A stretch of 64,000 bases of DNA from Hyphomicrobiales bacterium (GCA_900473745.1 UCMW01000002.1:1265-65264), one strand, 5' to 3'. Positions 19,182 through 28,210 are shown, counted from the stretch's first letter. Numbers and translations are program-made. Notes: generated by a model from the sequence alone, not told the origin.

Positions 19182-20165
19182 TCAGGGTTTTTTCCGAACG
19201 AAGCGCTGTTCGAGCACGGGCGTGCCCCACTGGCTGCCCGGACGCTCCTCTGCAAGGTGGAATCCGGAGGCTTCATACATTCGCCGCGCCACGTCGAGCC
19301 CCTTGAAGGTCCAAAGATGGGTCTCGTCAAACGCCTGCGCGTCGACGAATTGCAGGGCCTCGCCGAGCAAGGCCTTGCCGAGACCGGTGCCGCGGGCCGA
19401 GGGATCGACGATGAACAGGCGCAGGTGGGCGAGCTGTGGTCTGCGGCCTTGTGATGCCGCGCCGTTCAGGTCCTCGCCGTCGATTGCGATCGTGCCGGCA
19501 ATGCGCTCGTCAATGTGCCCCGCCCAGATTTCATTCACCGGTCGGTCGAGGCGGGTGGCGAATTCGGCCAATCCGCCCGCAACGAGCGCTTCGAAAGCGC
19601 AGCCGAAGCCGCTGCTTCTGTTGTAGTGGCGAGCATGCATTTCGATGCAGCTGCCGAGCAGTCCGGGTTGCCAACCGGACTGGATGCGGAGTTTCTGTGC
19701 CAGCATCTGCAAAGGTGAATGCATGCCACCCAGGGCGTCGGCGTAGAGTTCGAGACCGTTGCGCACGACGCGCTGCTGCCCGGCGCTCAAGCCGGCGAGC
19801 GCTGCACTCACCTGGCTACGGGCAAAGGCCTCTATCCCGGCGAGCTTTTCTGTCCCGTCGGCTGTCAGTGACAGATGCTTGCTGCGGGCGTCTTCCAGGG
19901 ATGGTGTTTCCGTGATCAGGCCGGCGGCAAGCAGTTTGCCGAGCAGTCGGCTGACGCTCGACTTGTCCAAACCGAGGATCTCCCGCAGATCACGTGCAGA
20001 GAGGTCTGACTGTGTCCCGATTTCGATCAGGGCATGGACACAGGACGCTGGCAGTCCGCTTTCGGCGAGTTCAGGCTTCAGGAAGCCGAGCCTGCGAACG
20101 AGCCGCCGTGAATGAGTGCGAATGGCGTCAAGATCGGTCTCGGGAAGGGGCATCGCCGAATCCAT
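19182..20165 (-). CDS. MarR-type regulator fused to GNAT acetyltransferase
   Basis: A 327-residue fusion. Residues 1-140 form a MarR winged helix (LSARDLREILGLDKSSVSRLLGKLLAAGL is the recognition region; wing SLEDARSKHLSLTADG). Residues 160-320 form a GNAT acetyltransferase (acetyl-CoA loop LFIVDPSARGTGLGKALLGEAL). Such fusions are a known class; neither the acetylated substrate nor the effector is known. A perfect operator-like palindrome lies directly upstream of the start, so it probably represses itself. No ribosome site is seen; ATG 20153 is an alternative start. Confidence 0.9.
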   Translation of the reverse strand: MDSAMPLPETDLDAIRTHSRRLVRRLGFLKPELAESGLPASCVHALIEIGTQSDLSARDLREILGLDKSSVSRLLGKLLAAGLITETPSLEDARSKHLSLTADGTEKLAGIEAFARSQVSAALAGLSAGQQRVVRNGLELYADALGGMHSPLQMLAQKLRIQSGWQPGLLGSCIEMHARHYNRSSGFGCAFEALVAGGLAEFATRLDRPVNEIWAGHIDERIAGTIAIDGEDLNGAASQGRRPQLAHLRLFIVDPSARGTGLGKALLGEALQFVDAQAFDETHLWTFKGLDVARRMYEASGFHLAEERPGSQWGTPVLEQRFVRKKP

Positions 20166-20166
20166 A

Positions 20167-20185
20167 TGGTTGCGTCATGCAACCA
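20167..20185. promoter_or_regulatory. MarR-type operator
   Basis: TGGTTGC-GTCAT-GCAACCA is a perfect 7+7 inverted repeat with a 5-base centre, 2 bases upstream of the regulator's start codon. Length and spacing suit a MarR dimer. Confidence 0.65.
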
Positions 20186-20354
20186 ATATCCCAACGCAAG
20201 CCGCGGGGCAAGAGACCGGTCCTGATGTTGATTTGCTGCTGCCGCTCAAAAATGATGCAAGTTCATGCATGACGAAAGTTTGAGCATTTTCCGCTTTGCG
20301 GCCTCCTCGATTCCTGCTTTGATGGCCTCCATCAAAAACAAGGGGAGCTAATCC

Positions 20355-21389
20355 ATGATATCAAGACGTCTCTTTTCGGCAGCCGTGCTCGCCGCCGGCC
20401 TGATGGCCGGGGTCACGCTACCGGTGACCCGGGCGCATGCCGAGACCGCCATCAAGTTCACCCTCGACTGGAAGTTCGAAGGTCCGGCGGCCGGCTTCCT
20501 GCTCGCGCTCGACAAGGGGTATTTCAAGGCGGAAGGCCTCGATGTGACGATCGATTCGGGCAATGGCTCGGTCGAGGCGATCCCGCGCGTGGCGACCGGC
20601 GCCTATCAGATGGGTTTCGGCGACATCAATTCCGTCATCAAGTTCCTCGACGAGGATCCGACCCAGAAGGTCAAGGCCGTCATGATGGTCTATGAAAAGC
20701 CGACCTTCTCGGTCGTCGGCCGCAAGTCGCTCGGCGTGACGGAGGATCCGAAGTCGCTCGAAGGCAAGAAGCTCGGCGCGCCGCCGCCGGATGGCGCGTT
20801 TGCCCAGTGGCCGGCCTTCAAGCAGGCCGCGGGCATCGACGATAGCGGCATCACCATCGAATCGATCGGCTTTCCCGTGCGCGAGCCGATGCTCGCCAAG
20901 GGCGACGTCGATGCGGTCTTCGGCTTCGCCTTCTCGGTGATCCTGAACCTCAAGGCGCAGGGCATTGCCGCCGACGATATCGCGACCATCCTGATGGCCG
21001 ACAATGGCCTGAACCTCTATGGCAACAGCGTGCTGGTGAACTCAGACTTTGCTGCCGAGAACCCCGAGGCCGTCAAGGGCTTCCTCAAGGCGCTCGCCAA
21101 GGGCTTCGCCGACGCCGTCGCCAATCCGGAAGAGGGTGTCGCAGCCGTCTTGACGCGCAACGAGACGCTCAATCCTGAGATCGAGAAGGAACGTCTTGAT
21201 ATGGCCAATGCCATGAACATCAAGACGCCTTACGTGGTCGAGAACGGCATGGGCACCGTCGACATGGCGCGGCTTTCCGCCTCGATCGAGACGCTGAAGG
21301 TGTCGATGGGGCTGAAGGGCAACGTAAAGGCCGAGCAGGTCTTCGACGCGAGCTTCCTGCCGGTCAAGGAAGAGCGGATGCTGCCGTAA
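20355..21389 (+). CDS. ABC transporter substrate-binding protein (NMT1/THI5-like)
   Basis: A 344-residue periplasmic binding protein. Residues 1-27 are a Sec signal peptide (cleavage near AHAET). The NMT1/THI5-like fold is seen in FTLDWKFEGPAAGFLLALDKGYFKAEGLDV and the following GNGSVEAIPRVATGAYQMGF. Members of this family carry pyrimidine vitamin precursors, riboflavin, taurine or nitrate; the substrate here cannot be told. No thi-box riboswitch is seen upstream. AAGGGGAG precedes the ATG. It starts an operon with an ATPase and a permease. Confidence 0.88.
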   Translation: MISRRLFSAAVLAAGLMAGVTLPVTRAHAETAIKFTLDWKFEGPAAGFLLALDKGYFKAEGLDVTIDSGNGSVEAIPRVATGAYQMGFGDINSVIKFLDEDPTQKVKAVMMVYEKPTFSVVGRKSLGVTEDPKSLEGKKLGAPPPDGAFAQWPAFKQAAGIDDSGITIESIGFPVREPMLAKGDVDAVFGFAFSVILNLKAQGIAADDIATILMADNGLNLYGNSVLVNSDFAAENPEAVKGFLKALAKGFADAVANPEEGVAAVLTRNETLNPEIEKERLDMANAMNIKTPYVVENGMGTVDMARLSASIETLKVSMGLKGNVKAEQVFDASFLPVKEERMLP

Positions 21390-21391
21390 GG

Positions 21392-21440
21392 CAGGTTCCC
21401 CTCCCCAACCCCTCCCCACAAGGGGGAGGGGCTTAACCTG
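21392..21440. repeat. RIME-like palindrome between ABC genes
   Basis: CCCCTCCCC (21409-21417) and GGGGAGGGG (21423-21431) form the core hairpin, bounded by CAGGTT and AACCTG. It lies just past the binding-protein stop and could both slow transcription and stabilise the upstream message. Confidence 0.55.
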
Positions 21441-21490
21441 CCGAGATGTCAGCATCTCCGCAGTTGACAGAATTTGGCGAGGCCATGCCG

Positions 21491-21540
21491 CCTTCTGTCT
21501 CCCCCTCGTGGGGGAGATGGCCGGCAGGCCAGAGGGGGTC
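21491..21540. repeat. RIME-like palindrome, second copy between ABC genes
   Basis: TCTCCCCC and GGGGGAGA pair around TCGT, followed by a tail ending CCAGAGGGGG. The tail and hairpin match the right end of the 157-base element at 47371-47527, so they belong to one repeat family. Confidence 0.6.
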
Positions 21541-21572
21541 TTGAGATCCTCTTCGTTTTATCAGGAGCCCCC

Positions 21573-22361
21573 ATGTCCCACCTCGTTTCCATCGACAATG
21601 TCGACATGCGCTATGGCGGCGCGGACGGCACGCTGGCGGTCTCCGGCCTCACCATGCGGGTCGACAAGGGCGAGTTTTCAGCCGTGGTCGGGCCGTCCGG
21701 CTGTGGCAAGTCGACCCTGATGAAGCTGGTGACGGGTCTGCATATCCCGCAGTCGGGTGTCGTCATCGTCGCCGGCCAGCAGGTGACCAAGCCGGTCTCG
21801 ATTGTCGGCATGGCTTTCCAGAACCCGACCATGTTGCCCTGGCGCACGACGCTCGAAAACATTCTCCTGCCGCTCGAAATCGTGGAGCGGCACCGGCATC
21901 GTCTCAGGGCCAATAAGAAAGAGTATGTCGAAAAGGCGGAAAGCCTGCTGGAGATCGTCGGGCTGAAGGGGGTGGGTTCGAAATTCCCCTGGCAGCTCTC
22001 GGGCGGCATGCAGCAGCGCGCCAATCTCTGCCGGGCGCTGATCCACGAGCCGGAACTCTTGATGCTCGACGAGCCCTTCGGCGCACTCGATGCCTTCACC
22101 CGCGAAGAGCTGTGGTGCGTCATCCGCGACCTGCATGCGGCGCAAGGGGTGACGATCGTGCTTGTGACGCACGACCTGCGCGAGGCGGTTTTCCTCGCCG
22201 ACCGGATCTTCGTGATGAGTGCACGGCCCGGCAAAGTGGTGAAGGAGCATACCGTGCCCTTTGCCCGGCCCCGCGATATCGAACTGACCTATGACAATGC
22301 CTTCAACGACATGGTGCATGTCCTACATGGCGAAATCGCAAAGGCGAGGGTGGTGGCATGA
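21573..22361 (+). CDS. ABC transporter ATP-binding protein
   Basis: A 262-residue cytosolic ATPase of the SsuB/TauB/NrtD group that powers the importer. Walker A GPSGCGKST, signature LSGGMQQR and Walker B LLMLDEP are intact, with the D-loop and switch His in VTHDLREAV. The ATG at 21573 follows CAGGAG by seven bases. It is 183 bases from the binding-protein gene, a gap filled with RIME-like repeats, and is followed closely by the permease. Confidence 0.92.
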   Translation: MSHLVSIDNVDMRYGGADGTLAVSGLTMRVDKGEFSAVVGPSGCGKSTLMKLVTGLHIPQSGVVIVAGQQVTKPVSIVGMAFQNPTMLPWRTTLENILLPLEIVERHRHRLRANKKEYVEKAESLLEIVGLKGVGSKFPWQLSGGMQQRANLCRALIHEPELLMLDEPFGALDAFTREELWCVIRDLHAAQGVTIVLVTHDLREAVFLADRIFVMSARPGKVVKEHTVPFARPRDIELTYDNAFNDMVHVLHGEIAKARVVA

Positions 22362-22392
22362 GCGTGACGATCGACACAGTGTCGACCCGCCG

Positions 22393-23175
22393 ATGGTGAA
22401 GCCGCTCACGCAGCGGATCAACTGGGTGCGCGCCGCCCCCTTCCTGTATACGCTTGGTCTCTTCGTCATATGGGAACTCTCGGTCATCGTCTTTGCCCTG
22501 CCGCAGACGCTGCTGCCGGCGCCGACACGCGTCTTCGAGGCGATCGTGCAATACTGGTCGCCGATCTGGAAGAATTCGCTGCAGACGCTCTACACGACGA
22601 CGCTCGGTTTCCTGATCGCTGTCGTGGCAGGTCTGGGCCTCGGCCTCTTCATCGGCTGGTCGAAGACCATCTATGCGGGGCTCTATCCGCTGATGATCGG
22701 CTTCAACGCGATCCCAAAGGTGGCGCTGGTGCCCATCCTGGTCATCTGGTTCGGTATCGGCACGGTGCCGGCAGTGCTGACCGCCTTCCTGATTTCCTTC
22801 TTCCCCATCGTTGTCAATGTCGCGACGGGCTTGGCAACGATCGAGCCGGAGACCGAGGATGTGCTGCGGGCGCTGGGTGCGCGCAAGATGGACATCATGC
22901 TGAAGGTCGGCATTCCCCGCTCGATGCCGTATTTCTTCGGTTCGCTGAAGATCGCGATCACCTTGGCCTTTGTCGGCTCCGTGGTGTCGGAGACGGTGGC
23001 GTCGAACTATGGCCTCGGCAACATGATGAGCTCGGCCCAGAGCCAGTTCAATGTGCCGCTGGTCTTTGCCGGCCTCTTGATGCTCGCGGTCGAAGGCATT
23101 GCCATGTATGCGCTGATGGCGTGGATCGAGAAGCGCATGACCGGTTGGGCGCATCGCTCGACCATGGCCAACTGA
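22393..23175 (+). CDS. ABC transporter permease
   Basis: A 260-residue inner-membrane permease of the binding-protein-dependent transport family with about six membrane helices and the EAA-type loop (DVLRALGARKMDIMLKVGIPRSMPYF) that contacts the ATPase. The first in-frame start is ATG 22393, with no ribosome site. An ATG overlapping the ATPase stop (22358) opens another frame that runs 13 codons and stops at 22399, across ATG 22393. Either the permease start is coupled through this short frame, or a one-base shift has cut off its true N-terminus. Confidence 0.85.
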   Translation: MVKPLTQRINWVRAAPFLYTLGLFVIWELSVIVFALPQTLLPAPTRVFEAIVQYWSPIWKNSLQTLYTTTLGFLIAVVAGLGLGLFIGWSKTIYAGLYPLMIGFNAIPKVALVPILVIWFGIGTVPAVLTAFLISFFPIVVNVATGLATIEPETEDVLRALGARKMDIMLKVGIPRSMPYFFGSLKIAITLAFVGSVVSETVASNYGLGNMMSSAQSQFNVPLVFAGLLMLAVEGIAMYALMAWIEKRMTGWAHRSTMAN

Positions 23176-23205
23176 CCGGGCCGACTGAACGCCCGACTGC
23201 GGCGT

Positions 23206-23799
23206 TCAGCTCTTGTCCTTCAGCGTGAAGGGCAGCTCGAACGGCGTCGAGCGTTCGGCAATGACGTCGTTGATCGTGTAGTGCAGCACATAGCCGCCGG
23301 GTTTTGCGCCCGCCACGTCGAGGGTCAGGTGGGTATAGACCTCGACCGCATCCGCATGGCTGGTGAAGGTGAAGTTGCCGAACTCCTTCTGCAGCGCCAG
23401 CGTCTTGCCCTCGTCGTCCGTGAGTTCCAGATCGACGGTGAAATGCGACTGGCGCTGTTCGCCGTCGGCCGGTTGCCATTTGAGGCCGGTGACTTCCACA
23501 TAGGTGATGAGTTTCTCGCCGGTGAGGAAAACCGGTTCCGCCTTCGGCGCATAGGCTCGATAGGCCTTCGGCACTTCGGTCACAAACAGCGCCCGGGGAA
23601 CGGTGAGCGGCAGCGACTGGGAGAAGGCGGCGAGCCCGGAGCGGATCGCCTCGAAGGCGCCGCGCGCGTCGTTCTGGGCCGCCAGCCGCTCCGCCTCGAT
23701 CGCTGCGTCGAGAAGCGGGCCGCCAAGGGCCGGGGCTGCGACGAGCCATGCGGCGAGGACGGTGGCGGTCAAGGAACGGGCTGGGTATTTCAGGGACAC
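23206..23799 (-). CDS. Secreted protein of unknown function
   Basis: A 197-residue protein with a Sec signal peptide (LTATVLAAWLVAAPALG, ending near residue 25) and a mature domain rich in beta-strands (TGEKLITYVEVTGLKWQPAD, THLTLDVAGAKPGGYVLHYTI). The GTG at 23799 follows GGGAGA and gives the signal peptide a normal length. It is probably periplasmic. No enzyme motif is seen. It is convergent with the permease. Confidence 0.7.
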   Translation of the reverse strand: MSLKYPARSLTATVLAAWLVAAPALGGPLLDAAIEAERLAAQNDARGAFEAIRSGLAAFSQSLPLTVPRALFVTEVPKAYRAYAPKAEPVFLTGEKLITYVEVTGLKWQPADGEQRQSHFTVDLELTDDEGKTLALQKEFGNFTFTSHADAVEVYTHLTLDVAGAKPGGYVLHYTINDVIAERSTPFELPFTLKDKS

Positions 23800-23894
23800 G
23801 TGATTCTCCCGCGTTGCGATGGCGGGAGTGTGGGAAAAAGCGGCATGATGCGTCAAGCGCCGCATACGGTGGAGCAGATCACGTTGGCCTGAAC

Positions 23895-25349
23895 TTAAGA
23901 GCGCCAGAACATCGGAACGAGCAGGACGAGCACGGTCAGAACTTCGAGACGGCCGAGCAGCATGGCAAGCGACAGGATGTAGAGCTCCGGATCCGCCATC
24001 ATGGCGAAGTTTCCGACAGGGCCGATCAGTGGTCCGATGCCGGGGCCGACATTCGAGAGCGCGGTAATCACCGACGATGTCGCGGTAGCGAAGTCATAGC
24101 CGGCGAGCGCCATCGCCATCGATCCGATCGCCCAGATGAAGATATAGGCGCTGACGAAGAGGAAGACCGCACGCTGGGTGTCGGCATCGACGGTCTGGTT
24201 GCCGTAGCGCACCGAATAGACGGCATTGGGATATATGAGCTTTTTCAATCCTGTGACGATGATGTTGAACAGGATGACGAAGCGGTAGGCCTTGATGCCA
24301 CCGGCGGTCGAGCCGGAGCAGCCGCCCATGAAGGTGGCGAAGAAGGCGGCGGCGACGGCAAACGGCCCCCAGAGCGTATAGTCTTCGCTCGCATAACCCG
24401 TCGTCGACAGGATGGAGGCGAAGTTGAAAAAGGAATGGGTCAGCGCCACCGGGAGGGAAATGCCGTTGCGCAGGTGGTTGTAGAGCCCGCCGGCAATCGC
24501 AAAGGCGATGAGATAAGCCAGGAAGACGAAGATCTGCGGGTCGCGAAGGGCATCGAGCCGGCCCCGGACCAAGAGCACGATCAGGATCGAGAAGGGCAGG
24601 CTGCAAAGCGTCATGAAGAAGGTGGAGACCCAGAGCAGCGGCAGGCTGTCGAAAGCGGCAAAGGAGTTATCGTAATTGCCGAAGCCGGCGGTGGCGACCG
24701 TACTGAAGGCATGCACGATTGCATCGAAATGGCCCATGGCCGTGACATCATAGGCGATGATGCAGGCGAGCGTGATGCCGACATAGACGGCCATGAAGGC
24801 GCGGGTGAAGGTGGCGATGCGGGCGAACGGCTTGTCGCCGATGTCGGAGGATTCCATCTTGAAGAAGGAGACGCCGCCGACGCGCAGGAAGGGAAGCACG
24901 AAGAGCCCGAGGGCCACGATCCCGATGCCGCCGAGCCAGGCGAGCAGGGCACGCCACATGAGGATGCCGGGCGAGACCTGATGCAGGTTGGAGATGACGG
25001 TGGAGCCGGTCGTCGTGATGCCGGAGATCGCCTCGAACAGCGACTGCGCGAAGCTGAGGTCGAGATCCGAGAGGTAGAGCGGGATGGCGCCGACCAGCGA
25101 AAAGACCGCCCAGAGCACATTCACCAGGAGGAAGCCCATGCGCTTGGTGAAGGCTGGCGGTGGGCCGCGTGTGGCCATGGCGGCGGTCAGCGAAATACCC
25201 CCGATCATGGCGGCGGACACCGTGAAGGCGGTCCAGGCCTCATCGCCGTAATAGAGGCTGACCATGGCCGGGATCAGCATGGCCGTGGAGAGGTAGAGCC
25301 CGCAAAGGGCCGCGATGTAGACGACGGAGCGGAGCAGATTGGTATTCAA
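23895..25349 (-). CDS. trkH: TrkH-family potassium uptake protein
   Basis: A 484-residue inner-membrane subunit that conducts potassium with a cytosolic TrkA partner (not in this window). Four pore-loop repeats with filter-like Gly residues are visible, including SGITTTGSTV, ATAGFGNYD and SSTTGYASED regions. The protein begins at a TTG (25349) preceded by GGAAG; the longer ATG reading from 25427 adds a hydrophilic leader not expected for TrkH. It is divergent from ilvA. Confidence 0.88.
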   Translation of the reverse strand: MNTNLLRSVVYIAALCGLYLSTAMLIPAMVSLYYGDEAWTAFTVSAAMIGGISLTAAMATRGPPPAFTKRMGFLLVNVLWAVFSLVGAIPLYLSDLDLSFAQSLFEAISGITTTGSTVISNLHQVSPGILMWRALLAWLGGIGIVALGLFVLPFLRVGGVSFFKMESSDIGDKPFARIATFTRAFMAVYVGITLACIIAYDVTAMGHFDAIVHAFSTVATAGFGNYDNSFAAFDSLPLLWVSTFFMTLCSLPFSILIVLLVRGRLDALRDPQIFVFLAYLIAFAIAGGLYNHLRNGISLPVALTHSFFNFASILSTTGYASEDYTLWGPFAVAAAFFATFMGGCSGSTAGGIKAYRFVILFNIIVTGLKKLIYPNAVYSVRYGNQTVDADTQRAVFLFVSAYIFIWAIGSMAMALAGYDFATATSSVITALSNVGPGIGPLIGPVGNFAMMADPELYILSLAMLLGRLEVLTVLVLLVPMFWRS

Positions 25350-25445
25350 GCAATGTCTTCCGTCTGTTGCGGCGCAAAGAGGCTTTGTCTCCGCCCGATG
25401 TCTATGCCATAGCGGGGCTCGGTTCAAAATTCAACGGAGGCTGAC

Positions 25446-26696
25446 GTGACCCCCAGTCAAGTCGACGAAGCGCTGGAGGCGATGCGCGGCCTCTTTCCCG
25501 AAACGCCGCTGCAGCTCAATGAACATTTGAGCGCCCGTTACGGTGCCAACGTCTATCTGAAGCGCGAGGACCTGACGCCCGTCCGCTCCTACAAGATCCG
25601 CGGCGCCTTCAACTTTTTCCGCAAGATCGTGGCCGACAGCCCCTCCGGCACCACCTTCGTCTGCGCATCTGCCGGCAATCATGCCCAGGGCTTCGCCTAT
25701 GTCTGCCGCCATTTCGGCGTCGAGGGCGTGGTTTTCATGCCGGTGACGACGCCCCAGCAGAAGATCGACAAGACCCGCATCTTCGGCGGCGAATTCATCA
25801 CCATCCGCCTGATCGGCGACATCTTCGACCAGTGCTACCAGGCAGCCCGCGAGCATGTCGAGGCGATCGGCGGCTACATGGTACCGCCCTTCGACCATGC
25901 TGACATCATCGAGGGGCAGGCGACGGTCGCGGCCGAGGTCATGCTGCAATTGCCGGACGGCGTCACGCCCGATCTCGTGGTGATGCCGGTCGGTGGCGGC
26001 GGGCTTTCTTCGGGGATGACCGGCTACATGGCGGATCGGGTCTCGCCCGAGGCAATGATCTTTTGCGAACCGGCAGGCGCACCGAGCCTGAAAAAGAGCC
26101 TGGAGGCCGGCAAGGTCGTGACGCTGCCAAAGGTCGACAATTTCGTCGATGGGGCCGCCGTTGCCCGGATCGGCGACCACAATTTCGAGGTGTTGAAGGG
26201 CTTCCGCCCGGATCAGGTGCTGATCGTTCCGGAAAATGCGATCTGCGTGACGATGACGGACATGCTGAATGTCGAGGGTGTGGTGCTGGAACCGGCCGGC
26301 GCGCTGGCGCTGGCCGCCCTTGATCTCTTGCCACGCGTGGCGTTAAGCGGCCGGACGATCGTCGCCGTCGTCTCCGGCGGCAATTTCGATTTCGAGCGGC
26401 TGCCCGACGTCAAGGAACGTGCCATGCGCTATGCGGGTCTGAAGAAGTACTTCATCCTGCGCCTGCCGCAGCGCCCCGGCGCTTTGCGCGATTTCCTCAA
26501 TCTCCTCGGTCCCGAGGACGACATCGCGCGCTTCGAATACCTCAAGAAGTCGGCCCGCAATTTCGGCTCCATCCTGATCGGCATCGAGACGGGCAAGCGC
26601 GAGAATTTCGCTGATCTCTTCGAGCGGTTCGATCAGGCAGGTCTCGGTTTCGAGGACATCACCGAAAACGAGATCCTCGCCAATCTGATCATCTGA
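25446..26696 (+). CDS. ilvA: Threonine ammonia-lyase
   Basis: A PLP enzyme that deaminates threonine to 2-oxobutanoate, the first step of isoleucine synthesis. 416 residues from a GTG with GGAGG seven bases upstream. The PLP lysine is in SYKIRGAFNFF (near residue 47), and the phosphate-binding Gly-rich loop is PVGGGGLSSGM. A single ACT-like regulatory domain forms the last 85 residues (YFILRLPQRPGALRDFLNLL), the arrangement of the shorter allosteric form. The 3' end overlaps the convergent hydrolase pseudogene by 8 bases. Confidence 0.94.
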   Translation: MTPSQVDEALEAMRGLFPETPLQLNEHLSARYGANVYLKREDLTPVRSYKIRGAFNFFRKIVADSPSGTTFVCASAGNHAQGFAYVCRHFGVEGVVFMPVTTPQQKIDKTRIFGGEFITIRLIGDIFDQCYQAAREHVEAIGGYMVPPFDHADIIEGQATVAAEVMLQLPDGVTPDLVVMPVGGGGLSSGMTGYMADRVSPEAMIFCEPAGAPSLKKSLEAGKVVTLPKVDNFVDGAAVARIGDHNFEVLKGFRPDQVLIVPENAICVTMTDMLNVEGVVLEPAGALALAALDLLPRVALSGRTIVAVVSGGNFDFERLPDVKERAMRYAGLKKYFILRLPQRPGALRDFLNLLGPEDDIARFEYLKKSARNFGSILIGIETGKRENFADLFERFDQAGLGFEDITENEILANLII

Positions 26697-27676
26697 TGCC
26701 CTGCTCGCCGAGCCAGTCGAGGATCGTTCGTGCGATCGGCTCGGTGGTCTGAGGCGAATAGGTGTCGCCGGCTGACACATGGTTGTTGGCGTCACCTGTC
26801 GGGCCGGGATCGATCAATTGGTGCGGCCCGCCCCAGCGGGCAGCGACGGCCGCGGTCCGATCCGGCCGCACGACCTTGTCATTCGCCGACTGGATGAAGA
26901 GAGCAGGGACACGGATATCCTCGACCGGGCTATGGGCCGCGAGCCTGACAGACTGTGCCATGGGAATGAGTGCCGCGACCGGATAGTCGGTGGTCCAGTT
27001 ATAGGCATTGAGCGGGCTGATCGGCTCGAAGCCCCGTCGTTCCCCCAGCAGCAGTCGCGCGATCTGCGCACCGAAAGGTCCGGTCAGCAGGAAGCTGCCG
27101 GACGCCTGTACGCCATAGTTCGGCGAGAGCAATACGGCGGCGGCCACCTGATCCGACAGCGCGGGCCGGGCGAGCGCCCAGGTGACGAGCGATGCCTGTC
27201 GATGTCGAGATCACCACCACACGATCCCCGATCAACCTGCCCACCGCCAGCGCCTCGCCGATATCCCTCGCCCAGTCGTCGATCGTGGCGAGGCCAAGGG
27301 CGTCCGGATCGTCGAGGCCGTGGCCGGTGAGTCGCGTGAAAAAGAGATTGGCGCCGAGCGCCTTTGCCACGAGATCGGGCATGGGGCGGAGCTCGGCCGG
27401 TGAGGCGGAGAAGCCATGCACATAGACGACACTGACCGGCGTCTTCTGGCGACGAGTGGGATCGGCCCAGACGATCTGCTTGGCGAGGCCCTTGCGGATG
27501 GTGCCCACCCTTTCCTCATCTTCCGCAATCAGTGTTTCCAACGCCTCGGGGGAGATATCGGCAGCGATTCGCACTTCGCGCTCCAGCGCAAGCTCCGGCG
27601 GCAATCGGTAGACGACGACAAGCGCCGCGATCGTAACCGCAATGAATGCAAGTGATATGCCCATGAAGCTCCGCAT
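26689..27676 (-). pseudogene. Alpha/beta hydrolase, frameshifted
   Basis: A membrane-anchored hydrolase (helix at about 5-22) in two frames. The first frame carries the oxyanion region VVYVHGFSASPAE and the nucleophile motif STSTG, then drifts into Arg/Gly-rich nonsense. The second frame starts in the right place with SLVTWALARPALSDQ and continues with the acid QSANDKVV and the His of ANNHVSAGD. Removing one frame step at about 27193 rejoins a full catalytic triad and a protein of about 325 residues. This is either a recent inactivating mutation or a sequencing error. A strong ribosome site (GAGGAG) precedes the ATG at 27676. Confidence 0.8.
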
Positions 27677-27791
27677 CTCCTTCTCCTCGGTCGTCTGTCC
27701 CGGCCGCTGCCGAGCTTAGCATGCCGATGACCGGCGGAAAGCCGGCAGGCGCTCTCTTCCGCCTCGCCCCTCCGTGTGCTACGGGAAACAC

Positions 27792-28112
27792 ATGTCGATC
27801 CTGTCCAGCATAATTTCAATCTTCACCGGTGGCGCCTCGTCCGAAAGCCCCGCCAAGCCCATGGCCGAACCGCAGACCTACAAGGACTGCGTGATCCACG
27901 CCGAGCCCATGCGCGAAGGCAGCCAGTATCGGCTGGCGGGCCGCATCGTGCAGACCGTGGACGGCCGCGCCCTTGAACGAAAGTTCATCCGCGCCGACGT
28001 TTTCACCTCGCTCGACGATGCACTCGACTGCACCTTCCGCAAGGCGCAGCAGATCATCGACCAGAACGGTCCGGCTCTGTTCGGCGACGGAGAAGACACG
28101 CGCATCGTGTGA
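27792..28112 (+). CDS. HlyU-family protein
   Basis: A 106-residue protein of the HlyU family, recognised from KDCVIHAEPMREGSQYRLAGRI and ERKFIRADVFTSLDDALDCT near the C-terminus. The family is named after a regulator, but in rhizobia its members are small conserved proteins of unproven function. The N-terminal 20 residues are hydrophobic and low in charge. It precedes the Amt-GGDEF-EAL gene by 98 bases, with two hairpins between. Confidence 0.7.
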   Translation: MSILSSIISIFTGGASSESPAKPMAEPQTYKDCVIHAEPMREGSQYRLAGRIVQTVDGRALERKFIRADVFTSLDDALDCTFRKAQQIIDQNGPALFGDGEDTRIV

Positions 28113-28125
28113 CGCCCACCATATT

Positions 28126-28151
28126 ACCGCGAAGATTTGTTTCTTCGCGGT
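28126..28151 (+). terminator. Hairpin after HlyU-family gene
   Basis: ACCGCGAAG and CTTCGCGGT make a 9-base stem, 14 bases past the stop. No T-run follows. Confidence 0.45.
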
Positions 28152-28184
28152 CACCGAATGTTAATGGTGCAGCGCAACACTGAG

Positions 28185-28207
28185 CCCGACATATTGCTCG
28201 GGTTTTT
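28185..28207 (+). terminator. Terminator-like hairpin just before the Amt-fusion start
   Basis: CCCGA and TCGGG with an 8-base loop, followed by TTTTT. The T-run ends 3 bases before the GTG at 28211, so the hairpin is either the real terminator of the upstream gene or an attenuator of the fusion gene. Confidence 0.5.
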
Positions 28208-28210
28208 CAT

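Noticed and set aside
18947-19454. Open frames across tRNA-Leu
   Set aside because: They read through a clear tRNA gene and lack ribosome sites.
20220-20354. TPP riboswitch before the NMT1-type binding-protein gene
   Set aside because: The conserved CTGAGA and ACCTGA segments are absent.
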